This document shows positions 43,031 to 54,464 of a DNA stretch of 64,000 bases, piece by piece. The stretch is from Methylorubrum rhodesianum (lineage in GTDB: Bacteria; Pseudomonadota; Alphaproteobacteria; Rhizobiales; Beijerinckiaceae): the NCBI RefSeq assembly GCF_014199985.1, contig NZ_JACHOS010000020.1, positions 46,347 to 110,346 on the forward strand, given 5' to 3'. The position numbers were made by a program, and so were the translations under genes. Within the stretch, counting starts at the first letter, position 1; each line of letters starts with the position of its first letter. Under the pieces are notes generated by a model. The model was not told the origin of the DNA, ran no database searches, and saw only the letters and a list, made by a program, of their open reading frames with translations.

Positions 43031-43561
43031 ATGTTCTTCCGCCGCGTCCGCCGTGACAGCCTGAACGACCTGCCCGGTCTCGAGACCGCACGCCTGAGGA
43101 TCGCGCCGCTCGGCGCGGGCGACGCGCCGGCCCTGCGGCTGCTCACCGACGATCCGGCGATCACCGGCGCGGTCGATTTCCTCGCCACCCCCTTCACCCT
43201 AGCGGATGCCGAGGCGCTGATCGCCTCCGGCCGGCACGGACGCGACCGCTTCCTCGGGGCCTGGAGCCGCGAGGCCGCCGCCCCGCTCGTCGGCGTCGTC
43301 GGCACGCACCTGCGGGGGAAGGGCGCGGTCGAGATCGGCTACTGGATCGGCGGTGCCGCCCGCGGGCGCGGCTTCGGGACGGAGGCGGTCTCCGCCATCG
43401 TCGGCCTGCTGCGCCACCGCTTTCCGCGCCGGGCGATCGTGGCCGAGTGCCGGCCCGGCAACGTCGCTTCCTGGGGCCTGCTGCACAAGCTCGGCTTTCG
43501 CGAGACCGGCTCGGAGGGACACCGACCCGGCCGCCGCCAGCTCGTCCTCGAAGGGGCGTGA
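43031..43561 (+). CDS. GNAT N-acetyltransferase (RimJ/RimL-like)
   Basis: The 176-residue enzyme should move acetyl from acetyl-CoA to an amine. It has the RimJ/RimL layout: LETARLRIAPLGAGDAPALR at the N terminus, EIGYWIGGAARGRGFGTEAV as the acetyl-CoA pyrophosphate-binding loop (the R/Q-x-x-G-x-G/A motif), and RPGNVASWGLLHKLGFRETG at the end. Substrates range from ribosomal proteins to antibiotics and are not assigned here. ATG 43031 (MFFRRVRRDSLNDLP) is chosen; the long frame upstream is antisense to the DUF983 gene. Confidence 0.88.
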   Translation: MFFRRVRRDSLNDLPGLETARLRIAPLGAGDAPALRLLTDDPAITGAVDFLATPFTLADAEALIASGRHGRDRFLGAWSREAAAPLVGVVGTHLRGKGAVEIGYWIGGAARGRGFGTEAVSAIVGLLRHRFPRRAIVAECRPGNVASWGLLHKLGFRETGSEGHRPGRRQLVLEGA

Positions 43562-43790
43562 CGGCCGAGACTGCGCCCGTCGAGGGTTTTTCCGAAAGGC
43601 CGCGGCCTTTCGCGGCTCCAGGCAGAGCCCTGATCGCGCGGAGGCCGGGACAAGCCGGCCTTCCCGTCCTCGTCTCCCCGCACGGGCCGGCTCGGATTGG
43701 ACGAAAGGTCGGGAGGCGGCCGCGCCTGAAATGCCTTAAGACGGCAGGGCAGGGACCGAAGGCCGGCCCCGCCGGAAGGCATGACCCGCG

Positions 43791-44522
43791 ATGACGGCCA
43801 CCGCAGCATCGGACTTCGTACCGGACTCGAAGGATAACGGGGGCCCGCCCGCGCTCGCGGTCGAGAGCGCCTTGCGCCTCCTCCTCGTCGACGATCACCC
43901 GCTCTTCCGCGAGGCACTGGCGAGCGCCATCGCGCTGGCCTTTCCCAAGGCGGAGCTGCACGAGGCCGACGGCATCCGCGCGGCCTGCGAGATCCTGGAG
44001 CAGAACCCCGCCATCGACCTGACCCTGCTCGACCTCTCGATGCAGGGCGTGACCGGGTTCGAGGGTCTCACCACGATCCGCGCGCGCTTCCCCCGCGTGC
44101 CGATCCTCATCGTCTCCGGCGTCACCGAACCGCGCGTGATGCAGGAGGCCCTGCGCCACGGCGCGGCGGGTTTCGTGCCGAAGGCCGTCGACAAGGCGAC
44201 CCTGACCCGGGCGATTTCCGAGGTGCTCGGCGGCGCCCTGTTCATGCCGCCCGACCTCGCCGCGACGCCGGCCACGGTGCGAGGCGGCGACAAGGCGCCG
44301 ATCGCCGAGCGGGTCGCCCGCCTGACCCCGCAGCAGATGCGGGTGCTCGGCATGATCCGCCAGGGCAAGCTCAACAAGCAGATCGCCTACGAGTTGCAGG
44401 TCGGCGACTCGACCGTGAAGGCGCACGTCTCCGAGATCCTGCGCAAGCTCGAAGTCATCAGCCGCACGCAGATCGTGATCGAAACGGCCTTTCTCGACTT
44501 CGATCAGACGTCGGGCTTCTGA
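43791..44522 (+). CDS. LuxR-family response regulator
   Basis: The 243-residue protein has an N-terminal receiver and a C-terminal DNA-binding domain. The receiver starts near residue 29 (LRLLLVDDHPLFREAL), with phospho-Asp in LTLLDLSMQGV and the conserved Lys in GFVPKAVDKATL. The helix-turn-helix is QGKLNKQIAYELQVGDSTVK and AHVSEILRKLEV. It belongs to the NarL group. No histidine kinase gene is adjacent, so the partner is unknown; the start has a long flexible extension before the receiver. It is convergent with the EamA gene. Confidence 0.93.
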   Translation: MTATAASDFVPDSKDNGGPPALAVESALRLLLVDDHPLFREALASAIALAFPKAELHEADGIRAACEILEQNPAIDLTLLDLSMQGVTGFEGLTTIRARFPRVPILIVSGVTEPRVMQEALRHGAAGFVPKAVDKATLTRAISEVLGGALFMPPDLAATPATVRGGDKAPIAERVARLTPQQMRVLGMIRQGKLNKQIAYELQVGDSTVKAHVSEILRKLEVISRTQIVIETAFLDFDQTSGF

Positions 44523-44532
44523 ACCGATCGCC

Positions 44533-45405
44533 TCAGGCGAAGCGCTTGGCCGCGACGACGCACAGCACCACCCCGGCGGCGACCGCGATCATCCCGCCCT
44601 CGACCGGCTCGTGCAGCAGGAGGCCGGCCAGCGCGAGGGCGAGGAAGGGCTGGAGCAGTTGCAGCTGCCCGACCCCGGCGATGCCGCCGAGCGCCAGCCC
44701 GCGATACCAGAACACGAAGCCGACCAGCATGCTGAAGACGGAGACGTAGCCGAGCCCGGCCCAGGCCGGCAGGCCGATCCCGTGCCAAGTCTCGGGCAAG
44801 GTCGCGAGCGCCAGCACGGCCATGGCCGGGGCCGCCAGCAGGAGTGCCCAGGAGATGACCTGCCAGCCGCCGAGCCGGCGCGACAGGTGCGCGCCCTCGG
44901 CATAGCCCAGGCCGCAGAGCAGGATCGCGCCGAGCATCAGCCCGTCGCCGACGAGGTCGCCGCCGCTCCCCTGCGCCAGGGCGAAGCCCGCGACCAGCAG
45001 GCTGCCCGCGCCCGAGAACAGCCAGAAGGCGGGTTTCGGTCGGTCGTCGGCGCGCAGCAGACCGAAGCCGGCGGTGGCGAGCGGCAGCAGGCCGATGAAG
45101 ACGATGGATCGGGCCGATGTGATGTGCCGCAGCGCCAGCGCCGTGAGCAGGGGAAAGCCGACCACGACGCCGAGCGCCACCACGGCGAGAGGGCCGAGAT
45201 CGTCCCGCGCCGGCCGCCTCTGCCGCAGCAGGGCGAGGAGCGCGGCGCCGAGTCCGGCGGCGATCACGGCGCGGGCGGCCGTGAGGAAGAGCGGCGTGAA
45301 GCCGCTCACCGCCGCCCGGGTCGCCGGGAGCGACCCGCTGAAGATGACCACGCCGAGGAGGCCGTGACCCCAGCCTTCCCAGGATTTTTCGCGCATTCGC
45401 TGCAT
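44533..45405 (-). CDS. EamA-family (DMT) permease
   Basis: The 290-residue protein has ten hydrophobic segments and two EamA repeats, for example LLGVVIFSGSLPATRAAVSG and GLGYVSVFSMLVGFVFWYRG. The G-S-L-P-A-T-R-A-A-V motif is the usual start of the second helix of this branch. Substrates of such exporters are amino acids or other small molecules. ATG 45405 (MQRMREKSWEGWGHG) is preferred; a Met three residues later is possible. It is divergent from a MocR-type regulator gene 112 bases away, which probably controls it. Confidence 0.9.
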   Translation of the reverse strand: MQRMREKSWEGWGHGLLGVVIFSGSLPATRAAVSGFTPLFLTAARAVIAAGLGAALLALLRQRRPARDDLGPLAVVALGVVVGFPLLTALALRHITSARSIVFIGLLPLATAGFGLLRADDRPKPAFWLFSGAGSLLVAGFALAQGSGGDLVGDGLMLGAILLCGLGYAEGAHLSRRLGGWQVISWALLLAAPAMAVLALATLPETWHGIGLPAWAGLGYVSVFSMLVGFVFWYRGLALGGIAGVGQLQLLQPFLALALAGLLLHEPVEGGMIAVAAGVVLCVVAAKRFA

Positions 45406-45517
45406 CGTCGTCCTCGAAGCCGGCACCAGAATAGGGTCGTGAGCTCTGGCGGCGACAGGCACGGTCCCGTACGATCCCGGTCGAACTGTATAGCTCCGAG
45501 TGCCCACACGGCCGGCG

Positions 45518-46948
45518 ATGCGTGACATGACGGAGGAGGCGGGCGGTCGCACCGGGGCGGTGATGGCGGCGATCCGCCAGAGGCTCGCGGCCGGGCGCTT
45601 GGCTCCGGGGGAAAGGCTGCCCTCGATCCGCGGCTTCGCCGCGACCATGGGCGTCTCGCCCTCGACCGTGGTCGAGGCCTACGATCGGCTGGCGGCGGAA
45701 GGTCTGATCCGGGCCCGGCCGGGCTCCGGCTTCTACGTCTCGGGCGCGGTCTCGCCGCTGGCGCTCACCGAGGCGGAGCCGCGCCGGGAACGGGCGATCG
45801 ATCCGCTCTGGGTCTCGCGCCAGTCGCTCGATGCCGGGCCGGACATGCTGAAGCCGGGCTGCGGCTGGCTTCCGGCCGAGTGGATGCCGAAGACGGCGAT
45901 CCGCCGGGCCGTGCGCGGCCTTGCGCAGGCCGGGGAGGCGGTGCTGACCGATTACGGCGCGACGCGCGGCGCCCTGTCCCTGCGCCGCCACCTCGTGCGC
46001 CGGCTGGCGGGGGAGGGGATCGAGGCCGGGGCGGACCAGTTGCTGCTCACGGCCTCGGGGACGCAGGCCATCGACCTGATCGGCCGCCTCCTCCTGCGGC
46101 CCGGCGACACGGTGATCGTGGACGATCCCTGCTACTTCAATTTCCAGGCCCTGCTGGGCGTGCATGCGGTCCGGATCGTCGGCGTGCCCTACACGCCGAC
46201 GGGACCCGACCTACAGGCCTTCGCCGCGGCGCTCGCCGAGCATCGCCCGCGCCTCTACGTTACCAATTCCGCGCTCCACAACCCGACCGGCGCGACGCTC
46301 GCGCCGCAGATCGCCCACCGGCTCCTGACGCTCGCGACGGCGCACGACCTTACGATCGTCGAGGACGACATCTTCGCCGATCTGGAGCCCGAACCCTCGC
46401 CCCGGCTCGCCGCCCTCGACGGCCTCACCCGCGTGATCCGCATCGGCAGTTTTTCCAAGACGCTCTCGGCCTCGATCCGCTGCGGTTACATCGCGGCCCG
46501 GCCGGACTGGATCGAGGCCCTGGTCGACCTTCAGGTGGCGACGAGCTTCGGCGGCCCGAGCCCGGTCGCCGCCGAGCTGATCGCCGGCACCCTCGCCGAC
46601 GGCAGCTACCGCAAGCATCTGGAGGCCCTGCGCCGCCGCCTGTCGCGGGCGCGCCGGGAGGCCACCGCCCGGCTCGGGTCACTCGGCATCGCGCCCTGGA
46701 TCGTGCCGCGCGGCGGGTTCACCCTCTGGTGCCGCCTGCCCGAGGAGCTCGACGCGGCGGCCCTGGCCCGCGCCGGCCTGCAGGAAGGCTTGGTGCTGGC
46801 GCCCGGCAACGTCTTCAGCCACTCGCAGACGGCCGGCGGCTTCATGCGCTTCAACGCCGCGCAGATGACCGACCCGGGGGTCTACGAGAGGCTGGCGCGG
46901 GCGATGGCATGCGCGCGAATAGGCGCCGATCGCCCGTCCACACCCTGA
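45518..46948 (+). CDS. MocR-type regulator (GntR helix-turn-helix fused to aminotransferase)
   Basis: The 476-residue protein has an N-terminal winged helix (LAPGERLPSIRGFAATMGV, then SPSTVVEAYDRLAAEGLIRA) joined to a fold-type I aminotransferase domain. The PLP Lys is in IRIGSFSKTLSASIRCGYI, and NSALHNPTGATLAPQ and VEDDIFADLE are the cofactor-binding parts. MocR proteins such as PdxR or GabR sense PLP-linked ligands and activate nearby genes. The divergent EamA exporter is the natural target. ATG 45518, ATG 45527 or GTG 45500 may be the start. The region between the divergent genes contains a nearby pair of CCCG-rich motifs, but no clear operator. Confidence 0.93.
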   Translation: MRDMTEEAGGRTGAVMAAIRQRLAAGRLAPGERLPSIRGFAATMGVSPSTVVEAYDRLAAEGLIRARPGSGFYVSGAVSPLALTEAEPRRERAIDPLWVSRQSLDAGPDMLKPGCGWLPAEWMPKTAIRRAVRGLAQAGEAVLTDYGATRGALSLRRHLVRRLAGEGIEAGADQLLLTASGTQAIDLIGRLLLRPGDTVIVDDPCYFNFQALLGVHAVRIVGVPYTPTGPDLQAFAAALAEHRPRLYVTNSALHNPTGATLAPQIAHRLLTLATAHDLTIVEDDIFADLEPEPSPRLAALDGLTRVIRIGSFSKTLSASIRCGYIAARPDWIEALVDLQVATSFGGPSPVAAELIAGTLADGSYRKHLEALRRRLSRARREATARLGSLGIAPWIVPRGGFTLWCRLPEELDAAALARAGLQEGLVLAPGNVFSHSQTAGGFMRFNAAQMTDPGVYERLARAMACARIGADRPSTP

Positions 46949-46978
46949 GGCAGGCGGCCGGAAAAAGGCCGGCCGATG

Positions 46979-49387
<2,409 letters not shown>

Positions 49388-49467
49388 GACGCTGCCGTCC
49401 CGGCATCGCGTTGAAAGCTGTGGCCGGCTTTCGGGACGATGCGAAATCAAAAAGTCGGAGCCGCCGC

Positions 49468-50829
49468 TCAGCGCCGCAGCCGGTTGCCGAGGACGAAGCC
49501 GAACAGGCCCATCAGCACGATCCCCGCCGCGCCCTGCAGCCCGACCAGCAGGTTGGTGACGCGCCCCAGCGGCTTCACGCCGATCTCCGGGGGATTGGCG
49601 GTCATCATGTTGAGCGCGCTGTAGCTGACGAGGTCGAGGGGGTTGTAGGTCGGGGTGTTCGCACCCTCGTGGAACAGCCCGCCCGTCGCCCCGTAGGCCG
49701 CGGCGAAGAGCAGGATGCCGACGAGGAAGGCGCGGGCGATCCGAGACAGGCTCTCGCCGTAATCGCACAGCCACTCGACGAAGCGATCGGCGATCCAGCG
49801 ATAGCCGTGGCTCACGGTGCCCCGCAGATCGCGGGCGAGAAAGGCTTCGCGGGCGCGCACGCCGGCGTGGCGGCGTCCCATCCGGCGCCCACGCTTATAG
49901 GCCCAGCTCGCGCCCTCGGGGCTGCCGATGCTCTGGAGGTTGCGCTCCAGCGCGAGATAGCTCGCCTGCGCCGCCTCGTACTCCCCCGCGACCTCCTCGC
50001 CGACCGCCCCACCGAGCTGATCGACGGTGAGGCGCACCCCCTCCAGCCACGCCCCGGCGAAGCGCGCGTGGCGCAGTTTGCACGCGGTGAGATCGAGCCG
50101 CACGAGGCTGGTGCGGGAAAAGTCGGCCTCCGACAGGTCGGCGCCGTCGAGCCGGGCGCCGGAGAAGTTGGCCCCCCGCAGCCGCGAGCCGACGAGCCGG
50201 GCCTTCTTCAGGCTCGCCCCCTCGAAATCCGCGCCGGTCAGGTTGCAGTCGGAGAGGTTGGCTTCATCGAGCCGGGCCTTCCGGAACACGGAATCGTCGG
50301 CATCCGCCCCGGTGAAATCGGTGCCCCACAGGTCGGCGTCCTCGAAGCGGGCACCGTCGAGCAGCGCCTTGTCGAGCCGGGCGAAGCGCATGGTCGCGCC
50401 GGAGAAATCGGCATCCTCCAGCATCGCCTCGCGGAAGGAGGCCTGTCCGCCGGCGATCCCGGTGAAGCGCGCGCCGCTGAGGTCGGCGCCGGCAAAATCC
50501 GCCTCTTCCAGGCAGGCGCCCGCGAAGCCGGCGGAGCGCGCGAGCGCACCCGCCAGCGAGGCGCGCCGCAGGTTGGCCCCCGACAGGTCCGTCTCCTCCA
50601 GCCGGGCATCGGCGAGATCGGCCTGCGCCAGATCGAGCCCGCCCGTATCCCGCGCCCACCAGCGCGGCGGCGCCTGCGGGTCGACGCGTGACGTCAGGGC
50701 GGCGGACCCGAGGGCGAGGCCGGCGAGGTCGTCGCGCCCGCTGATCGCGAACGGAGGCTCCCGCTCCGAGAGATGCGCGAGCAGCGCCGCGACGCGCGGG
50801 TCGCCGTCCTCCGCCCCGCCATCCCGCAC
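49468..50829 (-). CDS. Pentapeptide-repeat protein with a C-terminal ion-channel-like pore
   Basis: The 453-residue protein starts at GTG 50829 (the assignment is tentative, since no strong ribosome site is seen). Residues about 60-270 are pentapeptide repeats of the A-x-L-x-x type (DLAQADLADARLEETDLSGA and similar), a right-handed beta-helix. A mixed helical linker follows. The C terminus has two membrane helices, IARAFLVGILLFAAAYGATG and NLLVGLQGAAGIVLMGLFGF, flanking SYSALNMMTANPPEIGV, like the pore loop of two-helix channels although without a canonical selectivity filter. Function unknown; it lies downstream of an orphan receiver on the opposite strand. Confidence 0.82.
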   Translation of the reverse strand: MRDGGAEDGDPRVAALLAHLSEREPPFAISGRDDLAGLALGSAALTSRVDPQAPPRWWARDTGGLDLAQADLADARLEETDLSGANLRRASLAGALARSAGFAGACLEEADFAGADLSGARFTGIAGGQASFREAMLEDADFSGATMRFARLDKALLDGARFEDADLWGTDFTGADADDSVFRKARLDEANLSDCNLTGADFEGASLKKARLVGSRLRGANFSGARLDGADLSEADFSRTSLVRLDLTACKLRHARFAGAWLEGVRLTVDQLGGAVGEEVAGEYEAAQASYLALERNLQSIGSPEGASWAYKRGRRMGRRHAGVRAREAFLARDLRGTVSHGYRWIADRFVEWLCDYGESLSRIARAFLVGILLFAAAYGATGGLFHEGANTPTYNPLDLVSYSALNMMTANPPEIGVKPLGRVTNLLVGLQGAAGIVLMGLFGFVLGNRLRR

Positions 50830-50960
50830 TGCGTCCGCCCCGCATGATCCGCCCGTGATGTCCCCTTTGCCGTGCGAAGCCGGGCGAGACAAGGCGACGA
50901 AGATGACAAGGGATACGGATTGCGCGCAGCCCCATGACACCGCAACGGGTTTTTGCGCGT

Positions 50961-51010
50961 TAGAGCATCGTCCCGAAAGGTGGCCTCCGGCTTTCGGAAA
51001 AAGACGGTGC
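50961..51010. repeat. Dispersed intergenic repeat with inverted arms
   Basis: TAGAGCATCGTCCCGAAAG and CTTTCGGAAAAAGACGGTGC can pair as nested stems. The TAGAGC start and the layout match the repeat group after the cupin gene at 3316-3425. Confidence 0.55.
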
Positions 51011-51093
51011 AGAAACGAAAGCCTGGACCCTCGCTCCGGAACGAGGCTCCAAGTCGCGGAATGCCGTGTGCGGCGCGGGAAGGGGTTGTGCGC

Positions 51094-51468
51094 GTGTCGG
51101 GAAAAATCCTGCTGGTGGAAGACCACGAGGAGATCTGGGATTTCCTCTCCCGCCGGCTCAAGCGCCGCGGCTACGAGGTGGTGCTCGCCCATGACGGCGA
51201 GGCCGGCGTGCAGCAGGCCCGCGCGGCCCAGCCCGACGTGATCCTGCTCGACATGAACCTGCCGATCCTCGACGGCTGGTCGACCGCCCGCGCCCTCAAG
51301 GCCGCCGCCGACACCCGCACGATCCCGATCATCGCACTCACCGCCCACGCCATGTCGGGCGACCGCGACAAGGCGATCCAGGCCGGCTGCGACGACTACC
51401 ACCCGAAGCCGATCGACTTCCCCAAACTGCTCACCCAGATCGGCACGGCGATCGGAACGGGGGAGTGA
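51094..51468 (+). CDS. Single-domain response regulator (CheY-like)
   Basis: The 124-residue protein is a stand-alone receiver: GKILLVEDHEEIWDFLSRRL with the acidic pocket, phospho-Asp in VILLDMNLPILDGW and Lys in DDYHPKPIDFPKL. It ends without an output domain. GTG 51094 is used (GTG 51088 is also possible), with a GGAAGGGG site upstream. Single receivers usually relay phosphate between a kinase and a phosphotransfer protein. The neighbouring hybrid kinase at 46979 is a plausible but unproven partner. Confidence 0.9.
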   Translation: MSGKILLVEDHEEIWDFLSRRLKRRGYEVVLAHDGEAGVQQARAAQPDVILLDMNLPILDGWSTARALKAAADTRTIPIIALTAHAMSGDRDKAIQAGCDDYHPKPIDFPKLLTQIGTAIGTGE

Positions 51469-51699
51469 GGGCGGCCCGCCTGCCATCTCTCATCCAGCCT
51501 CCCCCTGTCCCGAGAGGCCGCGAGCCGGCCCCGAGACGAAGGGTCCTGGGATCCCCCGGCGGGCCGGCGGATCCTTCGAGGCTTCGCGGCGGGCCTTCAG
51601 GATGCGGGAAGCGGGCGGGATCCCGCCCGCCGCGCTTTCCCCGGGCTCCGGCCCCTCGCACCTCCCCGATGCCCGTGAGCCCGCCTTCATGAGGACGCC

Positions 51700-53649
51700 A
51701 TGACCAACGACCCGGTCACGACGCGGCTGCTGCGCCAGGCGCTGCCGGTGGTGACGACGCTCGCCTCGCTGCTCCTCGTCGTAACCCTCGCCGGCGCGCT
51801 CTATCTCGGCCGCGACATCCTCGTGCCGGTGGCGCTGGCGATCCTGCTCAGCTTCGTCCTCGTCCCCGCCGTGCGCTGGCTGCGACGCTTGCGGGTGCCG
51901 CGGGCGGCGGCGGTGCTGCTCGTGGTGCTGCTCGCCTTCGGGATGCTGGGGGCGGTGGGCAGCCTGATCGCCCGCGAGGCGGCGCAGCTCGCCGCCGACC
52001 TGCCGCGCTACTCGCTCACCCTGCGCGACAAGATCACGGCCCTGCGCGCCGCCACCGCCGAGCGCGGCGGCCTGTCCGACACCTTCTCCGGCTTCTTCGA
52101 CATGGCGGAGGAGATCGGCAAGGAGCTGCAGCCGCCCACCAAGACCGAGTCCGAGACGAGCGCGGCTTTGGGCACGGCGGAGCGGCCGATGCAGGTCGAG
52201 ATCCACGCCCCGCGCTCCGGCCTGCTGACGACGCTGGGCAGCGTGGCGGGCGGGGTGCTGCACCCGCTGGCGACGTTCGGCCTGATCCTGCTGTTCACGA
52301 TCTTCATCCTGCTCCAGCGCGAGGATCTGCGGAACCGCGCGATCCGGCTCGCGGGGTCGAGCGACCTGCGCCGGACGACCGCGGCGATCGACGACGCCAC
52401 CGCCCGGCTCAGCCGGTTCTTCATCGCGCAGCTCATCCTCAACTTCGCCTTCGGCGTCGTGATCGGGTTCGGCCTCTGGTTCATCGGCGTGCCGAGCCCG
52501 ATCCTGTTCGGCGTCATCGCCGGCATCGCCCGGTTCGTGCCCTATATCGGCGCGGTGATCTCGGCGGTGCTGCCGCTCGCCATCGCCGTCGCGGTCGATC
52601 CCGGCTGGTCGATGGCGATCCAGGTCGCGATCCTGTTCGTGATCGTCGAGCCGATCGCCGGCCACGTGGTCGAGCCGCTGCTCTACGGCCACTCGACCGG
52701 CATTTCTCCGGTGGCGGTGATCCTGGCGGCGACGATCTGGACCTTCCTGTGGGGGCCGATCGGCCTGTTGCTCGCCACCCCGCTCACCGTCTGCCTCGTG
52801 GTGCTCGGGCGCCATGTCGAGCGGCTGTGGTTCCTCGACGTGATCCTCGGCGACCGCCCGGCGCTCGGGCCGCAGGAGATCTTCTACCAGCGCATGCTCG
52901 CAGGCGATCCGGCCGAGGCGATCGAGCAGGGGCAGCTGTTCCTCAAGGAGCGGGCGCTCGTCACCTACTACGACGAGGTCGTCCTGGCCGGCCTGCGCAT
53001 GGCCCAGGAGGACGCGGCCCGCGGCATGCTCGACCGCGAGCGGCAGGGCGAGGTGGGTGCGGGCTTCCGCACGGTGGTCGAGGCGCTGGGCCAGGCGCGC
53101 CGTCGGGTGATGCCGCGGCGCTCGCGCAAGCCCAGGGGCGCCGAGGCCGAGGCCGCCTTCGCCGCGGTGGGGCCGGACCGGCGCGCGGCCGGCATCGTGC
53201 TCGCCCCCGAGGATCTGGCCCCGGCTTGGCGCGGCCCGGCACCGGTCCTGTGCGTGGCGAGCGGGGGCGCCTTCGACGAGGCGGCCAACCTTATGCTCGC
53301 CCAGACCCTGTCCCGCCACGGCCTGGGTGCACGGACGGCGGCGGCCGACGCGATGCGCAACGGCCTGCCGGAGGGCGAGCGCCCGGCGATGATCTGCTTC
53401 TCCTATCTCGACCCGATCAGCCTCTCGCAGATCCGCCTGACCATTCGCCGCGCCCGCAAGGCCGCCCCGGGGGCGACGATCCTCGTCGGCTTCTGGCGCG
53501 AGCGCGACCCAGCCTCGCTCGCGCGTCTGCGGCGGGCCGTCTCGGCCGACCTGCTCGTGACCTCGCTGAGCGATGCCCTCGACGCGGCGCTGGAGCGGGC
53601 ACGGGCCGGAACCGCGCCCGCGGCCCTGCCCCGGATGGCGGCGGAATAG
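51700..53649 (+). CDS. AI-2E family exporter with extra C-terminal domain
   Basis: The 649-residue protein has the AI-2E family core (PerM/TqsA-like) in residues about 1-360. It includes eight membrane helices (VVTTLASLLLVVTLAGALYL, LVVLLAFGMLGAVGSLIA and others), a periplasmic or cytoplasmic helical region and the motif GVIAGIARFVPYIGAVISAV, typical of the family. Residues about 380-510 are a helical region, and 514-640 resemble a Rossmann fold (PVLCVASGGAFDEAANLMLA, then MICFSYLDPISLSQIRLT and ATILVGFWRERDP). Substrates of this family range from autoinducer-2 to sodium. ATG 51700 is the start. The C-terminal part is longer than in usual members. Confidence 0.9.
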   Translation: MTNDPVTTRLLRQALPVVTTLASLLLVVTLAGALYLGRDILVPVALAILLSFVLVPAVRWLRRLRVPRAAAVLLVVLLAFGMLGAVGSLIAREAAQLAADLPRYSLTLRDKITALRAATAERGGLSDTFSGFFDMAEEIGKELQPPTKTESETSAALGTAERPMQVEIHAPRSGLLTTLGSVAGGVLHPLATFGLILLFTIFILLQREDLRNRAIRLAGSSDLRRTTAAIDDATARLSRFFIAQLILNFAFGVVIGFGLWFIGVPSPILFGVIAGIARFVPYIGAVISAVLPLAIAVAVDPGWSMAIQVAILFVIVEPIAGHVVEPLLYGHSTGISPVAVILAATIWTFLWGPIGLLLATPLTVCLVVLGRHVERLWFLDVILGDRPALGPQEIFYQRMLAGDPAEAIEQGQLFLKERALVTYYDEVVLAGLRMAQEDAARGMLDRERQGEVGAGFRTVVEALGQARRRVMPRRSRKPRGAEAEAAFAAVGPDRRAAGIVLAPEDLAPAWRGPAPVLCVASGGAFDEAANLMLAQTLSRHGLGARTAAADAMRNGLPEGERPAMICFSYLDPISLSQIRLTIRRARKAAPGATILVGFWRERDPASLARLRRAVSADLLVTSLSDALDAALERARAGTAPAALPRMAAE

Positions 53650-53775
53650 GGCGGCCCGTCGCGGTCCCGCTCCGATCCGCGCCAGGATCCCTTCGGGACA
53701 ACGGATGCGGGCCGCGCTCGAACGCCGCGCGGCCTGGGCGGCCCCGTCGTCGGCTTCGATCGAGCGGCGACCGGC

Positions 53776-54222
53776 TCAGAACAGCGCCACCAGGGCGACG
53801 CCCACGATCATCAGCCCTCCGCCGACGAGGCGCGCGAGGCTGGCGGGATGGGTCGCGAAGCCCTCGAGCCCGAAATGGTCGAGGGTGATCGAGGTGACGA
53901 CGCCCGCCGTGACGAGGAGGCCGAGGAAGGTCGCCGCCCCGATCCGCTGCGCGACGAAGAGCTGGGAGAGGATCACGCCGGCTCCGAGCACGCCGCCGCC
54001 CCAGGCCCACCAGGGCGTGCCGGCCACCTGCTGAAGCCCCGGCAGATGCAGCCGCCCGGTGGCGAGGCCGACGGCGAGCATAGTGACGGTGCCGACCAGC
54101 ATCGAGACCAGCCCGGCCGCGAAGGGCTCGCCGCCGAAGGACCGCGCGAGCTGCGTGCTCTGGCCGGGCTGCACCGCCGTGGCGATGCCCGCGAGCAGGG
54201 CGATGCCGTAGAGGAAGATCAT
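53776..54222 (-). CDS. DMT-family membrane protein (YdcZ/DUF606 type)
   Basis: The 148-residue protein starts at ATG 54222 (MIFLYGIALLAGIATAVQPG). It has about five membrane segments, half the size of EamA exporters, matching the YdcZ/DUF606 group, which are thought to function as dimers. Typical motifs are QPGQSTQLARSFG and GVILSQLFVAQRIGAATFLG. Later segments read LGLLVTAGVVTSITLDHFG and GGGLMIVGVALVALF. No substrate is known. The upstream ATG at 54387 lies in a low-complexity repeat and was rejected. Confidence 0.87.
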   Translation of the reverse strand: MIFLYGIALLAGIATAVQPGQSTQLARSFGGEPFAAGLVSMLVGTVTMLAVGLATGRLHLPGLQQVAGTPWWAWGGGVLGAGVILSQLFVAQRIGAATFLGLLVTAGVVTSITLDHFGLEGFATHPASLARLVGGGLMIVGVALVALF

Positions 54223-54308
54223 CGTTTTTCCAGATCCCTGCGGTGCATCGGTTAGGATTCGAGAACGCGTACACGCTTTCCGCTTGATCGCTTCGGTGCC
54301 GCCGGCGC

Positions 54309-54415
54309 CCGTCATCCCGGAGCCGCGCAGCGGAACCCGGGATCCACCCGGGATGCCGGGAAACACGACTCCGTCGAGGCCCGCCATGGAGTCCGGGGTC
54401 GCTGATCAGCGCCCC
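54309..54415. repeat. Dispersed intergenic repeat with CCCGGGAT motifs
   Basis: The segment starting CGTCATCCCGGAGCCGCGCA and continuing GCGGAACCCGGGATCCACCC is of the type commonly scattered through Methylobacterium intergenic DNA. It contains overlapping inverted copies of CCCGGG, between the DMT and oxidoreductase genes. Confidence 0.45.
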
Positions 54416-54464
54416 GGAATGGCGGTTGTAGGAATTGAGCCGAGTCGATGGGCCGTGAACGATC

